Source: Alentia gelatinosa (lineage: Eukaryota; Annelida; Polychaeta; Phyllodocida; Polynoidae). From it: a DNA stretch of 64,000 bases. Positions within the stretch are counted from its first letter, which is position 1. Each line of letters starts with the position of its first letter. Below, piece by piece: positions 54,024 to 64,000 of this stretch. The stretch is taken from the NCBI GenBank assembly GCA_950022655.1, contig OX465583.1, positions 13,353,298 to 13,417,297 on the forward strand. Reading direction: 5' to 3'. A program made the translations under genes and the position numbers. The notes beneath the pieces were generated by a model that did not search any database, was not told the DNA's origin, and saw only the letters and a list, made by a program, of their open reading frames with translations.

Positions 54024-54366
54024 TAGAACTGCATCGAGAATCGTATATATACACAATACTCCACGAGTTTGGATGGGCCGCAATTGTCATCAAGGCGAAG
54101 CCGAGTGACGATTGCGGCACGACCAAACGAGTGGAGTTTTGTCTATTTTACAATTCGAATGCGGTTCTGAATTTATCTCACCCCTTTCACTGACATGAAA
54201 TATCATCACAATTACAGAATAATTAGAATATACTTAGCAAATCCATATGACGTCATCTCAAATTCATTATGCCACAGCCGTGGCGTAGTATTATCACTTT
54301 ACGGGGGTGATCGTAGAGGATTTTTTTTCTAATGTTATTCCTATGGCTAAACCTGTACCAGGGGTG
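54024..54366 (+). mobile_element. HM element, class B, stem type f, complete
   Basis: Arms AGAACTGCATCGAG and CGAATGCGGTTCT, inner ACTCCACGAGTTTGG. The apex GTCATCAAGGCGAAGCCGA-GTGAC has GCGAAGC at 54095-54101. The module opens TTATCTCACCCC, holds the palindrome GCCACAGCCGTGGC, and closes TTCCTATGGC..GGGGTGAGGCAA. Confidence 0.85.
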
Positions 54367-54612
54367 AGGCAAACACCTGGACACTGTGCTGAGCGGCTCA
54401 CAGACGCTCAGACCTACCCGACTGACCACACACCCCGAGCTGCTCTTTGCCAGCAGTTTGGCAGTCATTTCTAACCCATAAGGTCACGAGTATGTCGGAA
54501 ACACAGACACTGCAGCTCGTAAAACATCGAAGAGTTCATCCCATTATCTATCACTTAACTTTTACAAAGTACCCATTACAAACGCGTGGGCCGCTGTATA
54601 ACCCTACCTATG

Positions 54613-54868
54613 GTTTATTGGTTGGTTGGTTGGATTGATTTAACGTCCAGTTAACCATTACAGGTTCTCACCAGACTTTCACAAAGGTTCTTTTACACCA
54701 CAAGGGCAGTGATCGAATCTATGTAATGAATTTAGGTAGTAATCTCACCCCTACACATTTACCTATCACTGCTTGGGAAGAAGGAAACGAGTTTTTGCAG
54801 TGGGACTGGAACCCACAACCTTGGGATTACACGTTCAGTGCCTTAACCACTGAGTTATTTCCCCCGCA
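54613..54868 (-). mobile_element. SINE family S1, tail type A, core deletion
   Basis: (TTGG)n tail, then AACGTCCAGTTAACCATTAC. About 60 bp of core between ACATTTACC and TATCACTGC are missing. The head is intact but with diverged A box AACTCAGTGG. A 13-base C run follows. Confidence 0.8.
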
Positions 54869-54881
54869 CCCCCCCCCCCCT

Positions 54882-55524
54882 CCCTCCTCTCAATGATTTA
54901 TTGATAGAGTAAACCACAGGCATGGCATATGGTATACGGGAAAATACATTCGCTAAGGAATCAATTACCCTAAGTATTTAAGAAATAACCTAAATCATAT
55001 ACCTTAAGGAGATGATAAAAGGGTATAATGCAATTAATTACGATCTCCCAAAGGCCAATATATATAGCATTTAAAATTATTTAATTATTCACATTAGGGC
55101 TTCATATCTTTACACCTGTAATGTCACATGAGGTTTCGTATTTTGTCTTGTAACACCGCTTTGTGATTGTGTTTTGTTATTTTTTTCATGGGAAATCCTT
55201 AGGTATATGATGTCAATAAGTATATACTCAGCTATTAGATATAGAGATTGCTGTACGAGCGAAATAAGTACATAGCTAACGATCCATTTGAGATCAATTT
55301 GTCTGATGAGGAAGAACGCCTTATTTGGTGACCGTTAACATTTTTCTTGAATTATATGGAGAGTCGGGAGTGAAGCCACATCAATATCAACAAAAAGATA
55401 AGTTTTTTTTATCCTCAAGAAGATAAAAGAAACTGGCTTGTTGTGGTTATCTCCCATATTCTCGTAGGAATAGGCCGTGTTTCCAATGTGCGTGCCTGAT
55501 TCAAGAAGACACTTGTAAAACGAT
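54882..55524. other. No feature recognised
   Basis: AT-rich. Nothing assignable. Confidence 0.5.
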
Positions 55525-55690
55525 AAGCATATTGTAGCTGGGCCTGCCAATGTATTAGTGTGTATTCAGCTTCGCTATCCCTGTGTTATCTAAGGTATAT
55601 CTAAAATATCACTGAGGTGATATGCATGTATGACACATCAAATTGGAGCCATACCATATAATACGATGCAATCGCTGTACTTTCTTTGAA
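55525..55690 (+). repeat. Dispersed repeat D1, copy 2
   Basis: GGGCCTGCCAATGTATTAG and GATATGCATGTATGACACA match 13775-13935. Confidence 0.6.
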
Positions 55691-56287
55691 AATAATATAT
55701 ACAAGGTCTATTGTAATGTGAGTTTGCCTAATATAACAGGCTTCTGCCACCTTATACCACTGAACAACTTTCTTAATGTAGTCCATGGCAGTCCTTCTCT
55801 ATTGAATACGATATATCATTTCGTTAACTGAAACACTAATACCTCGGATGACTTTCAGATACTGCAGTGATGTTGTGTCTATAATTCTAATCTCTCTGTA
55901 AAGGACCAAGGATTTATGGCATTACATGAGTAGACAATCTAGACCGCAGCATTTAATCCTTGGCCAATTTCACAGGACACCCTGTGAGAATGGAGCGGTG
56001 CCACGTGGTCCTCCTCAGAGAACCCATACTCTCTAAGCGCATACACTGTATTGTCTAACTTTCGCTTTGTCTAATTCAAGAAGCAGCCTAATGGAGCAGG
56101 ATCGTACTTCAATCGCTGCTATTCCATTACATTTCGTAATATGAAGCCAAGGTGGGGCTACCCAGTCATAACTCTACCATCACAGAAATTACTCTAATTT
56201 TTTTTTCTCAAATTCAGAACCTGCTGGTTCACTTCACCTCTTCTTAACGTTTTCTTTAAGCCAAGCAATTTACCAGGATCCAGTCTT
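55691..56287. other. No feature recognised
   Basis: Nothing assignable seen. Confidence 0.5.
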
Positions 56288-56515
56288 TCTCTCACCCCTG
56301 GTATTTTTCCCCATAGACTTAACATTGGGAACTCGTACTCAATACCCATGGAGAATTTAGAAAAGAAAATACTCAACGGAGGATTATGTCACAAAAGTAA
56401 GCTAATAAGTCAATGTAAAGTGTGAAATAAATCCAGAAACCTATTCAAGTTTACCGTCAGAGCTCGATCCAAACTCCTTTGAATCGCTATATGATTCACA
56501 CGGCTTCACCAAAAG
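56288..56515 (-). mobile_element. HM class B, stem type a, right arm lost
   Basis: Module TCTCACCCCTGG to GTGTGAAATAA with CCCATGGAGAATTTAG. The left arm and loop strand CGGCTTCACC are present, then sequence diverges at 56513. Confidence 0.8.
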
Positions 56516-56747
56516 GGTGTGGATCATCAAATACTATATGAGATGAATCAAGTAGAACTCTATATCTGTAACACTGACCCAACTTTTCGTGAATTGACAG
56601 AAACCATACTATAGTTAATTAATGTGTCTTTTACATAGGGGGATTTCTCTTGTGAATCTATTGTATCCATGTTTATTATATGTCAACTAGTCGATTTGAT
56701 GTTTAGAATTGTTCAATTATATCTATCGACCTGCTCATGCTTTGTAC

Positions 56748-56800
56748 GTTGTTTGTTTGTTTGTTTAGTTTAACGTACAATTTGTACAATTATGTACGCC
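56748..56800 (-). mobile_element. SINE family S1, tail type B fragment
   Basis: (TTTG)n then AGTTTAACGTACAATTTG. Only the tail is present. Confidence 0.65.
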
Positions 56801-56924
56801 TAATAGTTAAGCCCAATCACAAAAACGGAACTACATAACACCTGAGCAGATGAAAGATAGAAGTGGCTACAGTTGGCGCGTTGCCGAATGGGTTGCAGCA
56901 AATGTCCCACATACTGGATTAAGC

Positions 56925-57005
56925 CCAAACCTTTTAATTGGTTTTTTTTTTGTTATGATTCCACGGTCATTCCTCAATAAAGAACATACCATTTGTTTCT
57001 GGTTA
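56925..57005 (+). repeat. Dispersed repeat D3, 3' fragment
   Basis: AGCCCAAACCTTTTAATTG and ACATACCATTTGTTTCT resemble the end of the D3 copies at 31343 and 60880. Confidence 0.45.
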
Positions 57006-58063
57006 CAGAATGGACATAGACTGTTGAAACTTTGCCACGTCTACTTGTGAGAGATTAACTTTAAATCTTGGATGGTAGTGTTATAGGCCAGTTCATAGTA
57101 GAAAGTACTGTAGATAAGCACGATAACTCACAGGGAACCTTCCTAAAGATATCATCTGATTTTTTTCTACATTATTATCATTTATTCAGATATCATCTGG
57201 GGATGGCACACTTATACTTATCTCTTTAGTATACACCAGCTGGAAAAGACTTAGTTTTTCTTAGTCTTGCTTTAAAAAATATTATTGTTTAGCATATGGC
57301 TTATTAGGAGGTGTTATAGCCACGTTTCATCAATCTTAGCTTTGTTTAGAGCAGATTTTCTTTCAGATGTTGATAAGATTTAAGCGTATGCAAGATACAA
57401 GATTGAATATGTCGTCATATATGTTATAGGCAAAGATTATGAATCTTACCTCGCACGTATTTCTTCTCAAAAGACATCATTTCAAATCTACATTTAGAAA
57501 AGCTGAAGAGATATTGTATGTAATGCAAGTTTTGTTACTGAATTCATATTTTTTTTGTTTTCTATAGATGCTATATCGAGGCCGCTGTATTTTTTTGTAT
57601 CATATTCTTCCCCTTGCACATATAATAAGACACAAAATAAAGATACACACTGGAATTGTTATTAGGATCCTGGACCAGTCTGCTGCTGGTACTTTTTTAA
57701 ATTCTATAGGCTATGATGTCATACACATAGGGAGTAGCCAGGTAAGGTCCGGTAAAATATAACTGTGAGGGTGGATCCCACCCATCCTTTCATGACTCAC
57801 TGATCCAAAAATAGGCCCCATTAATATACATGTCCTGCACATATATAGAAAAGATTTTTAATTTGATTGTGGATTGAAATGTACATGTTAGAAACCAACA
57901 AAAACAAGAGCACCTATTTATCTATGTTATCTTAAGTAGTTCGACATCTCAGGTAATATGATAAGGACTATAGTGGACTATTTGTCAGCAGTGCAAGGTA
58001 TAGGACTAAGAATCTGGTGACAGGTCACAATTACCATATTCACCTGCTTCATATGGAGCCCCA
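57006..58063. other. No feature recognised
   Basis: AT-rich. Nothing assignable. Confidence 0.5.
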
Positions 58064-58630
58064 GGGCCCGTTGAATAATCTAGGATCGTACATGAAGATA
58101 CTTTTCTATAAGCCAAGGAGACCCAGGGACAATGTGGGTCAACTTTATTCTTTTTTTTGTTTTTTTTTTGGTAGTTTAACGTCCAATTTGTTCAATTAGA
58201 CTTACTTTGGGTTAGATCGAATCTATGAGATGAATGTAGGAAGAAATCCCACCCCTACACATTTACCGAGGTGAGAGTTCTTTTACTTCCCACACCACAT
58301 AGACATGGTATGAGAAGGATTGGCCTTTGATATAGCAGTAAATCTACCACTGCTGGGGGTGAGGGAGAAAAGTGGCTGCAGTGGGACCCGAATTAACAAA
58401 GTCCCGTGCTCTTTACCACTGAGCTAACTCCCAACCCACCCCGGTCGCTTAAGTTATGCTTGCGTGCAGGCATATCCGGTCTGCACCACGAGGAGGCGAG
58501 GCGACCAAGAGGGTGAACAGATTGGTAATTTCTGTCGCGACGGACTTAGATATCATCAACCGATAACCCTTGTACGAGTTACAGAAAGGGGGTTCATGTA
58601 CGAGCCTAGATCATTCAGCAGGCCCCCGTT
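58064..58630. mobile_element. GGGCCC MITE, enlarged by a SINE
   Basis: GGGCCCGTTGAATAATC on the left and GATCATTCAGCAGGCCC on the right. AGGGACAATGTGGGTCAAC matches the interior of the 9309 copy in inverse orientation. A SINE interrupts it from about 58146. Confidence 0.7.
58146..58502 (-). mobile_element. SINE family S1, tail type B, with 5' extension
   Basis: Complete core and a shortened head (anticodon region deleted). Beyond the head, about 65 bp with TTATGCTTGCGTGCAGGCAT continue to 58502. The same extension is present next to the SINE at 59157, so it seems to belong to a longer S1 variant. Confidence 0.75.
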
Positions 58631-58811
58631 CCTCAGGACTTGCATGACGTTTGTCTCGGAATGGGGCCCAGTGGGAGATGCCGCCTGAGAGAAGTCAATA
58701 GTCACGAGACACCCGGGACTCAAAACATGGTCGCTGTAATAAATAAGGGCCCAGTTGGTAAATCCAGTTTTCACAAAGGTTTAGTCTAGACACCCCTCTG
58801 ATAGTAATATG

Positions 58812-59090
58812 AAGAGACGTCATGAGTTTGAGTCTGAGTTTATTTATGCCACTCATTTTGTTGGCTCCATAATTTCATGAGTCGAAGACGAGTGACATTT
58901 TGGAGCCAACAAAATGAGTGGCATAAATAAGCTCAAACTCAAACGAGTGGCGTCTAGATTTTATCCTACCCCGTTTCCATATTTTTCCAGTATCAGAAAG
59001 TAGTGGCATAAACAACACTTTATGTCACAACCGTGACATAAATAAATCCCATGTTAAGCCTATGGCGTTTTTTATTAGGGTAGGATAAAC
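58812..59090 (+). mobile_element. HM element, class B, stem type e
   Basis: Arms TATGCCACTCATTTTGTTGG and CCAACAAAATGAGTGGCATA are perfect, among the youngest-looking stems. The loop GAGTCGAAGACGA has TCGAAGA in place of GCGAAGC, a paired change that keeps the mini-stem. The module opens TTATCCTACCCCG, has GGCATAAACAAC and GTGACATAAATAA, and closes TTAAGCCTATGGCG..GGGTAGGATAA. Confidence 0.85.
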
Positions 59091-59156
59091 GCCTGCTCTC
59101 AACGGTAGTGTGTCTTACTGGATTGAATTCTATCATCCACTCCCCGTTCTTGGCAG

Positions 59157-59527
59157 TTTGTTTGTTTGGTTGTTTGGGTAGTTTAACGTTCAATATGTTC
59201 TATTAGACTTACTTTGGGTTTGACCGAATCTATGAGATAAATCTAGGTAGAAATCTTACCCGTAAACATTTACCGATGTGAGAATTCTTTTACTTCACAC
59301 ACCACATATACATGGTATGAAAAAGATTGGCCTTTGATAGACCAGTAAGTCTACCACTACAGGGGGTGAAGGGGAAAAGTGGCTGCATTGGGAATCAAAC
59401 CGACAAAGTCTGGCAACCTTGGGATTACGCGTCCAGTGCTCTTTACCACTGAACTAACTCCCCACCCCGGTTGCTTTAGTTATGCTTGCATGCAAGCATA
59501 TCCAGCCTGCACCATGAGGAGGCAAGG
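59157..59527 (-). mobile_element. SINE family S1, tail type B, full, with 5' extension
   Basis: Tail GTAGTTTAACGTTCAATATG, full core, head with A box TAGTTCAGTGG and altered B box. The extension TTATGCTTGCATGCAAGCAT, itself a palindrome, lies upstream of the head. Confidence 0.8.
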
Positions 59528-60879
59528 CAGTGGAAACAATTCATTTGGAAATAACAGAACTCACTCCATCCCTTAAGAATTCTCCAGATATATCTTGATA
59601 ATTATCTTCTAGTCCCTGACAAAGGCAGATCTCCTGCTGAAGCATGTAGGACAAATAATGGGCAATAAACAACCAACAGAAACAGAGCAGAATGTATGAA
59701 TGATGACAACCATAATAAAACATACCAAACTACAATAATCTGTGAATAACCAATAGTTACTGGTCCCATCACCAAACATTAATACTGAGCCGTCGTATCA
59801 AAAATATAAGGCCGCACATATGACTATCCTTTGTGCGATAACTTCAACAATAATAACTTGGCCCGATAAAAAACCTGTAACCTACTACTCGCGATGTTAA
59901 GATGTTGTGACCTTAGATTAAGAGGGCTTATCCTTTTATGATAGCCTCTCGTGTTCTCTTTAGACACGGTATTTAATATCTCAGACCAAAGTCTAGACTT
60001 CACACATGACAAATTCAATACCTCTACGTGTAGTCCCGGTGAATATGGCATGGCCACGACTAAAGAAATTCGGTTTACTCCATGACAAGAAAACATCTAC
60101 TAAGTAATATTATTATACACCTATGGCCGAATGTCTATGAAATACTGGCAGCTGCAAGGGGTGCAGTAATGATGATATTCGCGCCCGCAGTGAATTCAAT
60201 ACGTCGCACTAACGTAAGATAACGTAAAATCTCGTTTACGTGACGTCAAAATCAAAATGGCGGATCGCGTGTGCCGATTCAAAAAATTGATAACGTTTAA
60301 GACATAAGCAAGACGATCATTTAACCATAAAACACCTGAGATACATGTTAATATTAGGCAGGAGGGCGTCAGGCCGTATATTTTTCGTTCTTGCCCTCGA
60401 ACAATAAAAGTTTCGCTTACAGTAAGGACGTTTCCTAATATTCCCACAGCGTAGTATCTCTTTTAAGATGTTTTATCAAATATTGGATGCCAATAGCTTA
60501 TAAACATATAATTACTTAAGATCCTACATCTAATCATTATATCTTATATCCCATCCCTAAACACCCAGAAAAAAAACATAACTAACATCCTGTATCAGTG
60601 TCAGATTAGACAGCACTATATCCATAAATGCCGAAGTGAGATATTGTATAAGTGGTGAATATATGACCTTAATACTTCAGTCACTTAATTCATCAGTTAT
60701 AACTGACACCTACTGTTACATTCCACGATTTTCAATATGTACCGATCGAAAAAGTGAGAGACGTGTCATACAATGCCGCCGATATATTCGTATAGAGACT
60801 GGTAAGTATATAATATATCAAATATACAGCTATACATATATAACGTTTAGATAATTGTCCAATAGATATAGAGTGAGCT
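59528..60879. other. No feature recognised
   Basis: Frames under 91 codons without motifs. Confidence 0.5.
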
Positions 60880-61085
60880 TATGAAGAGGTGACCAATCAC
60901 TTGAGACCGGAATTTCTCATTGACCCACTGGTGCTTGATGTGTTTGGATCCTCGACTGAGGCAGTTGCAGAAACCGATCCATAGACTGAATACATCCAAG
61001 GTTTTGGGTTGTTATTTACCTATAATTCCAGGCTTATTCTTTGATGTATAAAACACACCATTTGCTCCTACTAGTTTCCATAAGC
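60880..61085 (+). repeat. Dispersed repeat D3, copy 3
   Basis: GTGACCAATCACTTGAGACC, CCACTGGTGCTTGATG and CACACCATTTGCTCCTACTA. The 5' third of the family is missing. Confidence 0.65.
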
Positions 61086-61393
61086 TATCGCTATGATCCA
61101 CATACGTCCTGTCTCATGTACATGAATTTATAAATGAGTGTATCACAACACACGCTTCAATACCTCTTATTCATGACATGATAACGTCAGCTCGGCAACA
61201 CTATCAAACTGTAAGTAGTTTATATCCAACCTCGCGAATTTCACAGCGGTTGTCCAACGTATTTCCGGGAAGTTTCCATTTTGACATCACCTATACATCC
61301 TACCCTTTTGTAGTAGATACTCTCTCCACGTTTGATAGATACACATTTATGGCATTAATGAAAAAAGAATCTCTTATATCACCCACGGACTTG

Positions 61394-61460
61394 TATTATA
61401 TATATATATATATATATACATATATACGTGTATATATATTATATATATATACATCATATA

Positions 61461-61528
<68 letters not shown>

Positions 61529-61580
61529 TATAGATATAGATATTTATATATAGATATATAGATATAGATATAAATACATA
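61394..61580. repeat. AT dinucleotide microsatellite
   Basis: (TA)n with occasional TACA, TGTG and TAGATA interruptions. A 127-codon frame across it is an artefact of the repeat. Confidence 0.95.
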
Positions 61581-62814
61581 TATTATAATCTAAGAACGTG
61601 TTTCACCACCTTAATGTGGTCTTTATATCAGAAAATAACTATTAATAGCCACATCGATTAACAAGAAACGATTATGGACCCCTGTTTAATACATAGTAAT
61701 GTATTCGAGGGAAAAAAAGAGTATTTCGGATAAATAATCCAAGATACATATAAAGGAGTGTATGACGGTCATTCAACTATTAATATCTCAAGATTTTTTC
61801 CAACCCAAGGATCTCAATATAGACCCTAGCGGAACGAAAAAATACACAAATATCTCAAGGTTGACCCACCCCCACGGATAAATAATCCCCACGCTAATAG
61901 ACAATATGGGTTCGTCCCGCTTCGGCGTGGGTTGTGTGTGGCGAGTTTGGCTTTCTACTTAATATGGCCCGACCGGTCTGAGTCAGGCAGGTGTGTCATG
62001 CGTCATACACACACATGCACCGACATGACCACATCGCCGCCCTGATTTTAATCCTCAGCGTTACGGATATTATCAGAGCGAAGCATATACAGCCACGGAT
62101 CGTGCTGTGAGGTCCCCTCCGCCAAAACCACACCGGGGCCAAAATAATACACACAGGCCACACGAGTGAAAGTGAAATAGTTCTAAAAATAAATCTCGGA
62201 CACGTAGGGGATAGGACAACATACCTTAAGCTGGGCGTTATGGTGACACTGTCCGTTGTTATTCAGCAATTCAGATGTTCACTGTAAAGAACCAACCCCT
62301 GAAGCGTGCGTAGATCCTCCCTGACTAAGTCTCCGAATACGGATACGGATGTGAGTGAATGTAGGTCTCCTGGGATCCGATGAGGTGGACCGTGTGTATA
62401 TACTTCTAGGCTCTTTTCATTCACTCCCCAACTGACACATTTATTGGCCGGTGCCTGTGGGTGGGTGCAGTCCATGCATACATAGAGCGATACAAGTGAC
62501 GTCGTATAATGCCCAGTGCCCAACGTGTCTTATGCGATCTGTGAGGGTCAAAGTTCATGGCACGCCTCCCTGGCCCCACAGATACTGACGCAGCGACAAT
62601 AGATATCAAGGTAACGGAGTCATATCGGACTGTGCTAATATTATCACTACCGTAAACTCCATGTTATTTGCGGACACCATACTGGTCGCCGATTGGTTTG
62701 GGGGTCACTTGTGTATAACTGGAGAGGCTGATATTGAAACCAGTGTTGCTTCCGGCTATAGAATATTGTTATTCTCCTTTAGGATTAATTTCTTTTAAAG
62801 CAATTTTTATTAAG
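61581..62814. other. No feature recognised
   Basis: Nothing assignable seen. Confidence 0.5.
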
Positions 62815-62960
62815 GGAATATTGTGTGTACAATCACCGAATTTGGCGATACAGCCGTTCTTACACTCGGGCCTTAGTCCCCTACTCCTCATTCTAATGGC
62901 GGGTGTTAAGCCAAATGAGCAGCGGGTACCATTATTGTGTAAGTCTTTGGTATGACCCGG
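62815..62960 (-). mobile_element. tRNA-derived SINE, family S2, head missing
   Basis: GAATATTGTGTGTACAATC, the GAATTTGGCG block and TAAGTCTTTGGTATGACC. It stops where the tRNA head should start, just before an S1 SINE at 62963. Confidence 0.75.
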
Positions 62961-62962
62961 CT

Positions 62963-63292
62963 GGTTTGTTTGTGGGTTTGTGGGTTTGATTTAACATCCA
63001 GTTGACCATTGCAGGTTCTCACCAGACTTTCTCAAGGTTTTTTACACCACATTGGTGGTGATCAAATCTATGAAATGAATTTAGGAAGAAACCTCACTCC
63101 TACACATTTACCGGGGTGAGAGTTCTTTTACTTCCCACACCAGATAGACATGGTATGAGAAGGATTGGCCTTTGATATAGCAGTAAATCTACCACTGCTG
63201 GGGGTGAAGGAGAAAAGTGGCTGCAGTGAGACTCAAACCCACAAAGTCTGGCAACCTTGGGATTATGAGTCCAGTGCTCTTCACCTTGTGAA
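62963..63292 (-). mobile_element. SINE family S1, tail type A
   Basis: Tail TTTGATTTAACATCCAGTTG, full core, B box GGTTTGAGTCTC. The head stops at CCAGTGCTCTTCACC, before the A box. It sits directly against the truncated S2 head. Confidence 0.8.
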
Positions 63293-63868
63293 CCTATTTA
63301 ACTGCCAGGAAAAAACATATCTTTCCTAATTCCCCCGGTGGTGAGTGACAGAAACAGACGGTGGTAAAATCTTTATATCGGAGTTGACCCGTTCACCTTG
63401 TTTGCTATAACAGTGGTTGCTAGAGGCAGCATTGTAGATGCCGATTGATCCGGACTGAGCAGACTTTTGGTGTATCCACATTGTTAGGTAATCTATACCT
63501 ACACCAACGAACGTAGCGACCAGCATCTATGAATGGACCAACATGATAACATCACGACATTTTGGGGGTTTTCTGACTCCCCCCATGTCACAAAGTGGAG
63601 CGATTGGCCTTAACCTCCTCCCCACATCTACAAATTATGTCAGACCTGCAACTTCACCCCCCCCCCCCCCTCCCCCTCCCCCTCCAGGATTTGAACATCT
63701 GGAATTCAGTGAACAATAGACATTGCTGAATCAACAAAAGAGCAACATCCCTTTCTGAAAATCCCCACATTTGTGTGTTATAAATGAGAGACTTACCATT
63801 AGTCCCTACTGATAGACCCAGTTTCCTATTTTAAATTTATTTGTATAGATAGATTATTAACCTAACAA
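63293..63868. other. No gene recognised; poly(C) run
   Basis: A 14-base C run at 63657-63670 is followed by CCTCCCCCT units. Nothing else seen. Confidence 0.5.
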
Positions 63869-64000
63869 ATGATGGTTTGTAAACAGGCGGCCGCATAAAC
63901 CTCTCAAAGTTAGCTTCGTAATACTCACTCGTTTGTGTATTACTATGTGTGAACATCTCGTGATTTTCAGCCACCTGTCCACAAAACCATTGATTATTGT
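63869..64000 (+). mobile_element. HM class A family 2, cut by the window end
   Basis: Arms AACAGGCGGCCGCATAAACC and GCCACCTGTCC. The apex is TAATACTCACTCGTTTGTGTATTAC. The module lies beyond the window. Confidence 0.8.

Noticed and set aside
61178..61561. Open frame of 127 codons.
   Set aside because: The second half is translated (TA)n microsatellite, an Ile/Tyr repeat.

Overview
This is a repeat-saturated stretch of a eukaryotic, probably animal, nuclear genome. I recognise no intact protein-coding gene, no functional rRNA, tRNA or ncRNA gene, and no bacterial-type operon. Only two short stretches look protein-derived. One is the C-terminus of a non-LTR retrotransposon reverse transcriptase ORF (7.8-8.0 kb, minus strand). 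The other is half of a PHD zinc finger inside a small DNA transposon (26.5-26.8 kb, minus strand). Other open frames are short, lie in repeats or GC-rich low-complexity DNA, and look like chance. A mollusc, perhaps a bivalve, is my best guess, because the tRNA-derived SINEs end in a GGACGTTAAA-type tail that I associate with bivalve repeats. This is an inference.

The dominant component, roughly 35 copies and perhaps a fifth of the window, is a set of structured non-autonomous elements that I call hairpin-module (HM) elements. Each has a long near-perfect hairpin followed by a 100-250 bp module. The module is bounded by an inverted signature, TTATC..ACC at one end and GGT..GATAA at the other, with a CTATGG motif 15-25 bp before the end. 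At least a dozen stem sequences occur, most with no evident similarity to each other. In many of them the 12-15 nt loop is nearly constant (consensus GAGGCGAAGCCGA). It carries GCGAAGC, a heptamer known to form an exceptionally stable single-stranded DNA mini-hairpin, always on the same strand relative to the module. Class B modules begin TTATCTCACC or TTATCCTACC. Class A modules begin TTATTATCCACC or similar. Several elements abut in the same orientation (14.1-14.6, 34.3-35.3 and 54.0 kb), and two class A copies have grown minisatellite arrays from their module ends.

The second component is SINEs. Fourteen copies of a tRNA-derived family with a Thr(UGU)-like head all lie on the minus strand. 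Seven carry one 3' tail and seven another. A second tRNA-derived SINE has three copies. Smaller contributors are pogo/Tigger-like MITEs, a GGGCCC-ended MITE with a 3-bp target duplication, TTAA-flanked elements, a CAGGG-ended element, a CACTG-ended element, and a MULE-like element carrying the PHD fragment.

Between 35.8 and 46.4 kb a 5.3-kb segment occurs twice head to tail, essentially identical. It contains ~390-bp and 110-bp tandem repeats, a pogo-like MITE and HM elements. It is either a very recent tandem duplication or an assembly artefact. Tracts for which I give no assignment are AT-rich, apparently single-copy DNA. They could be intronic or intergenic, and I could not compare them with any database.
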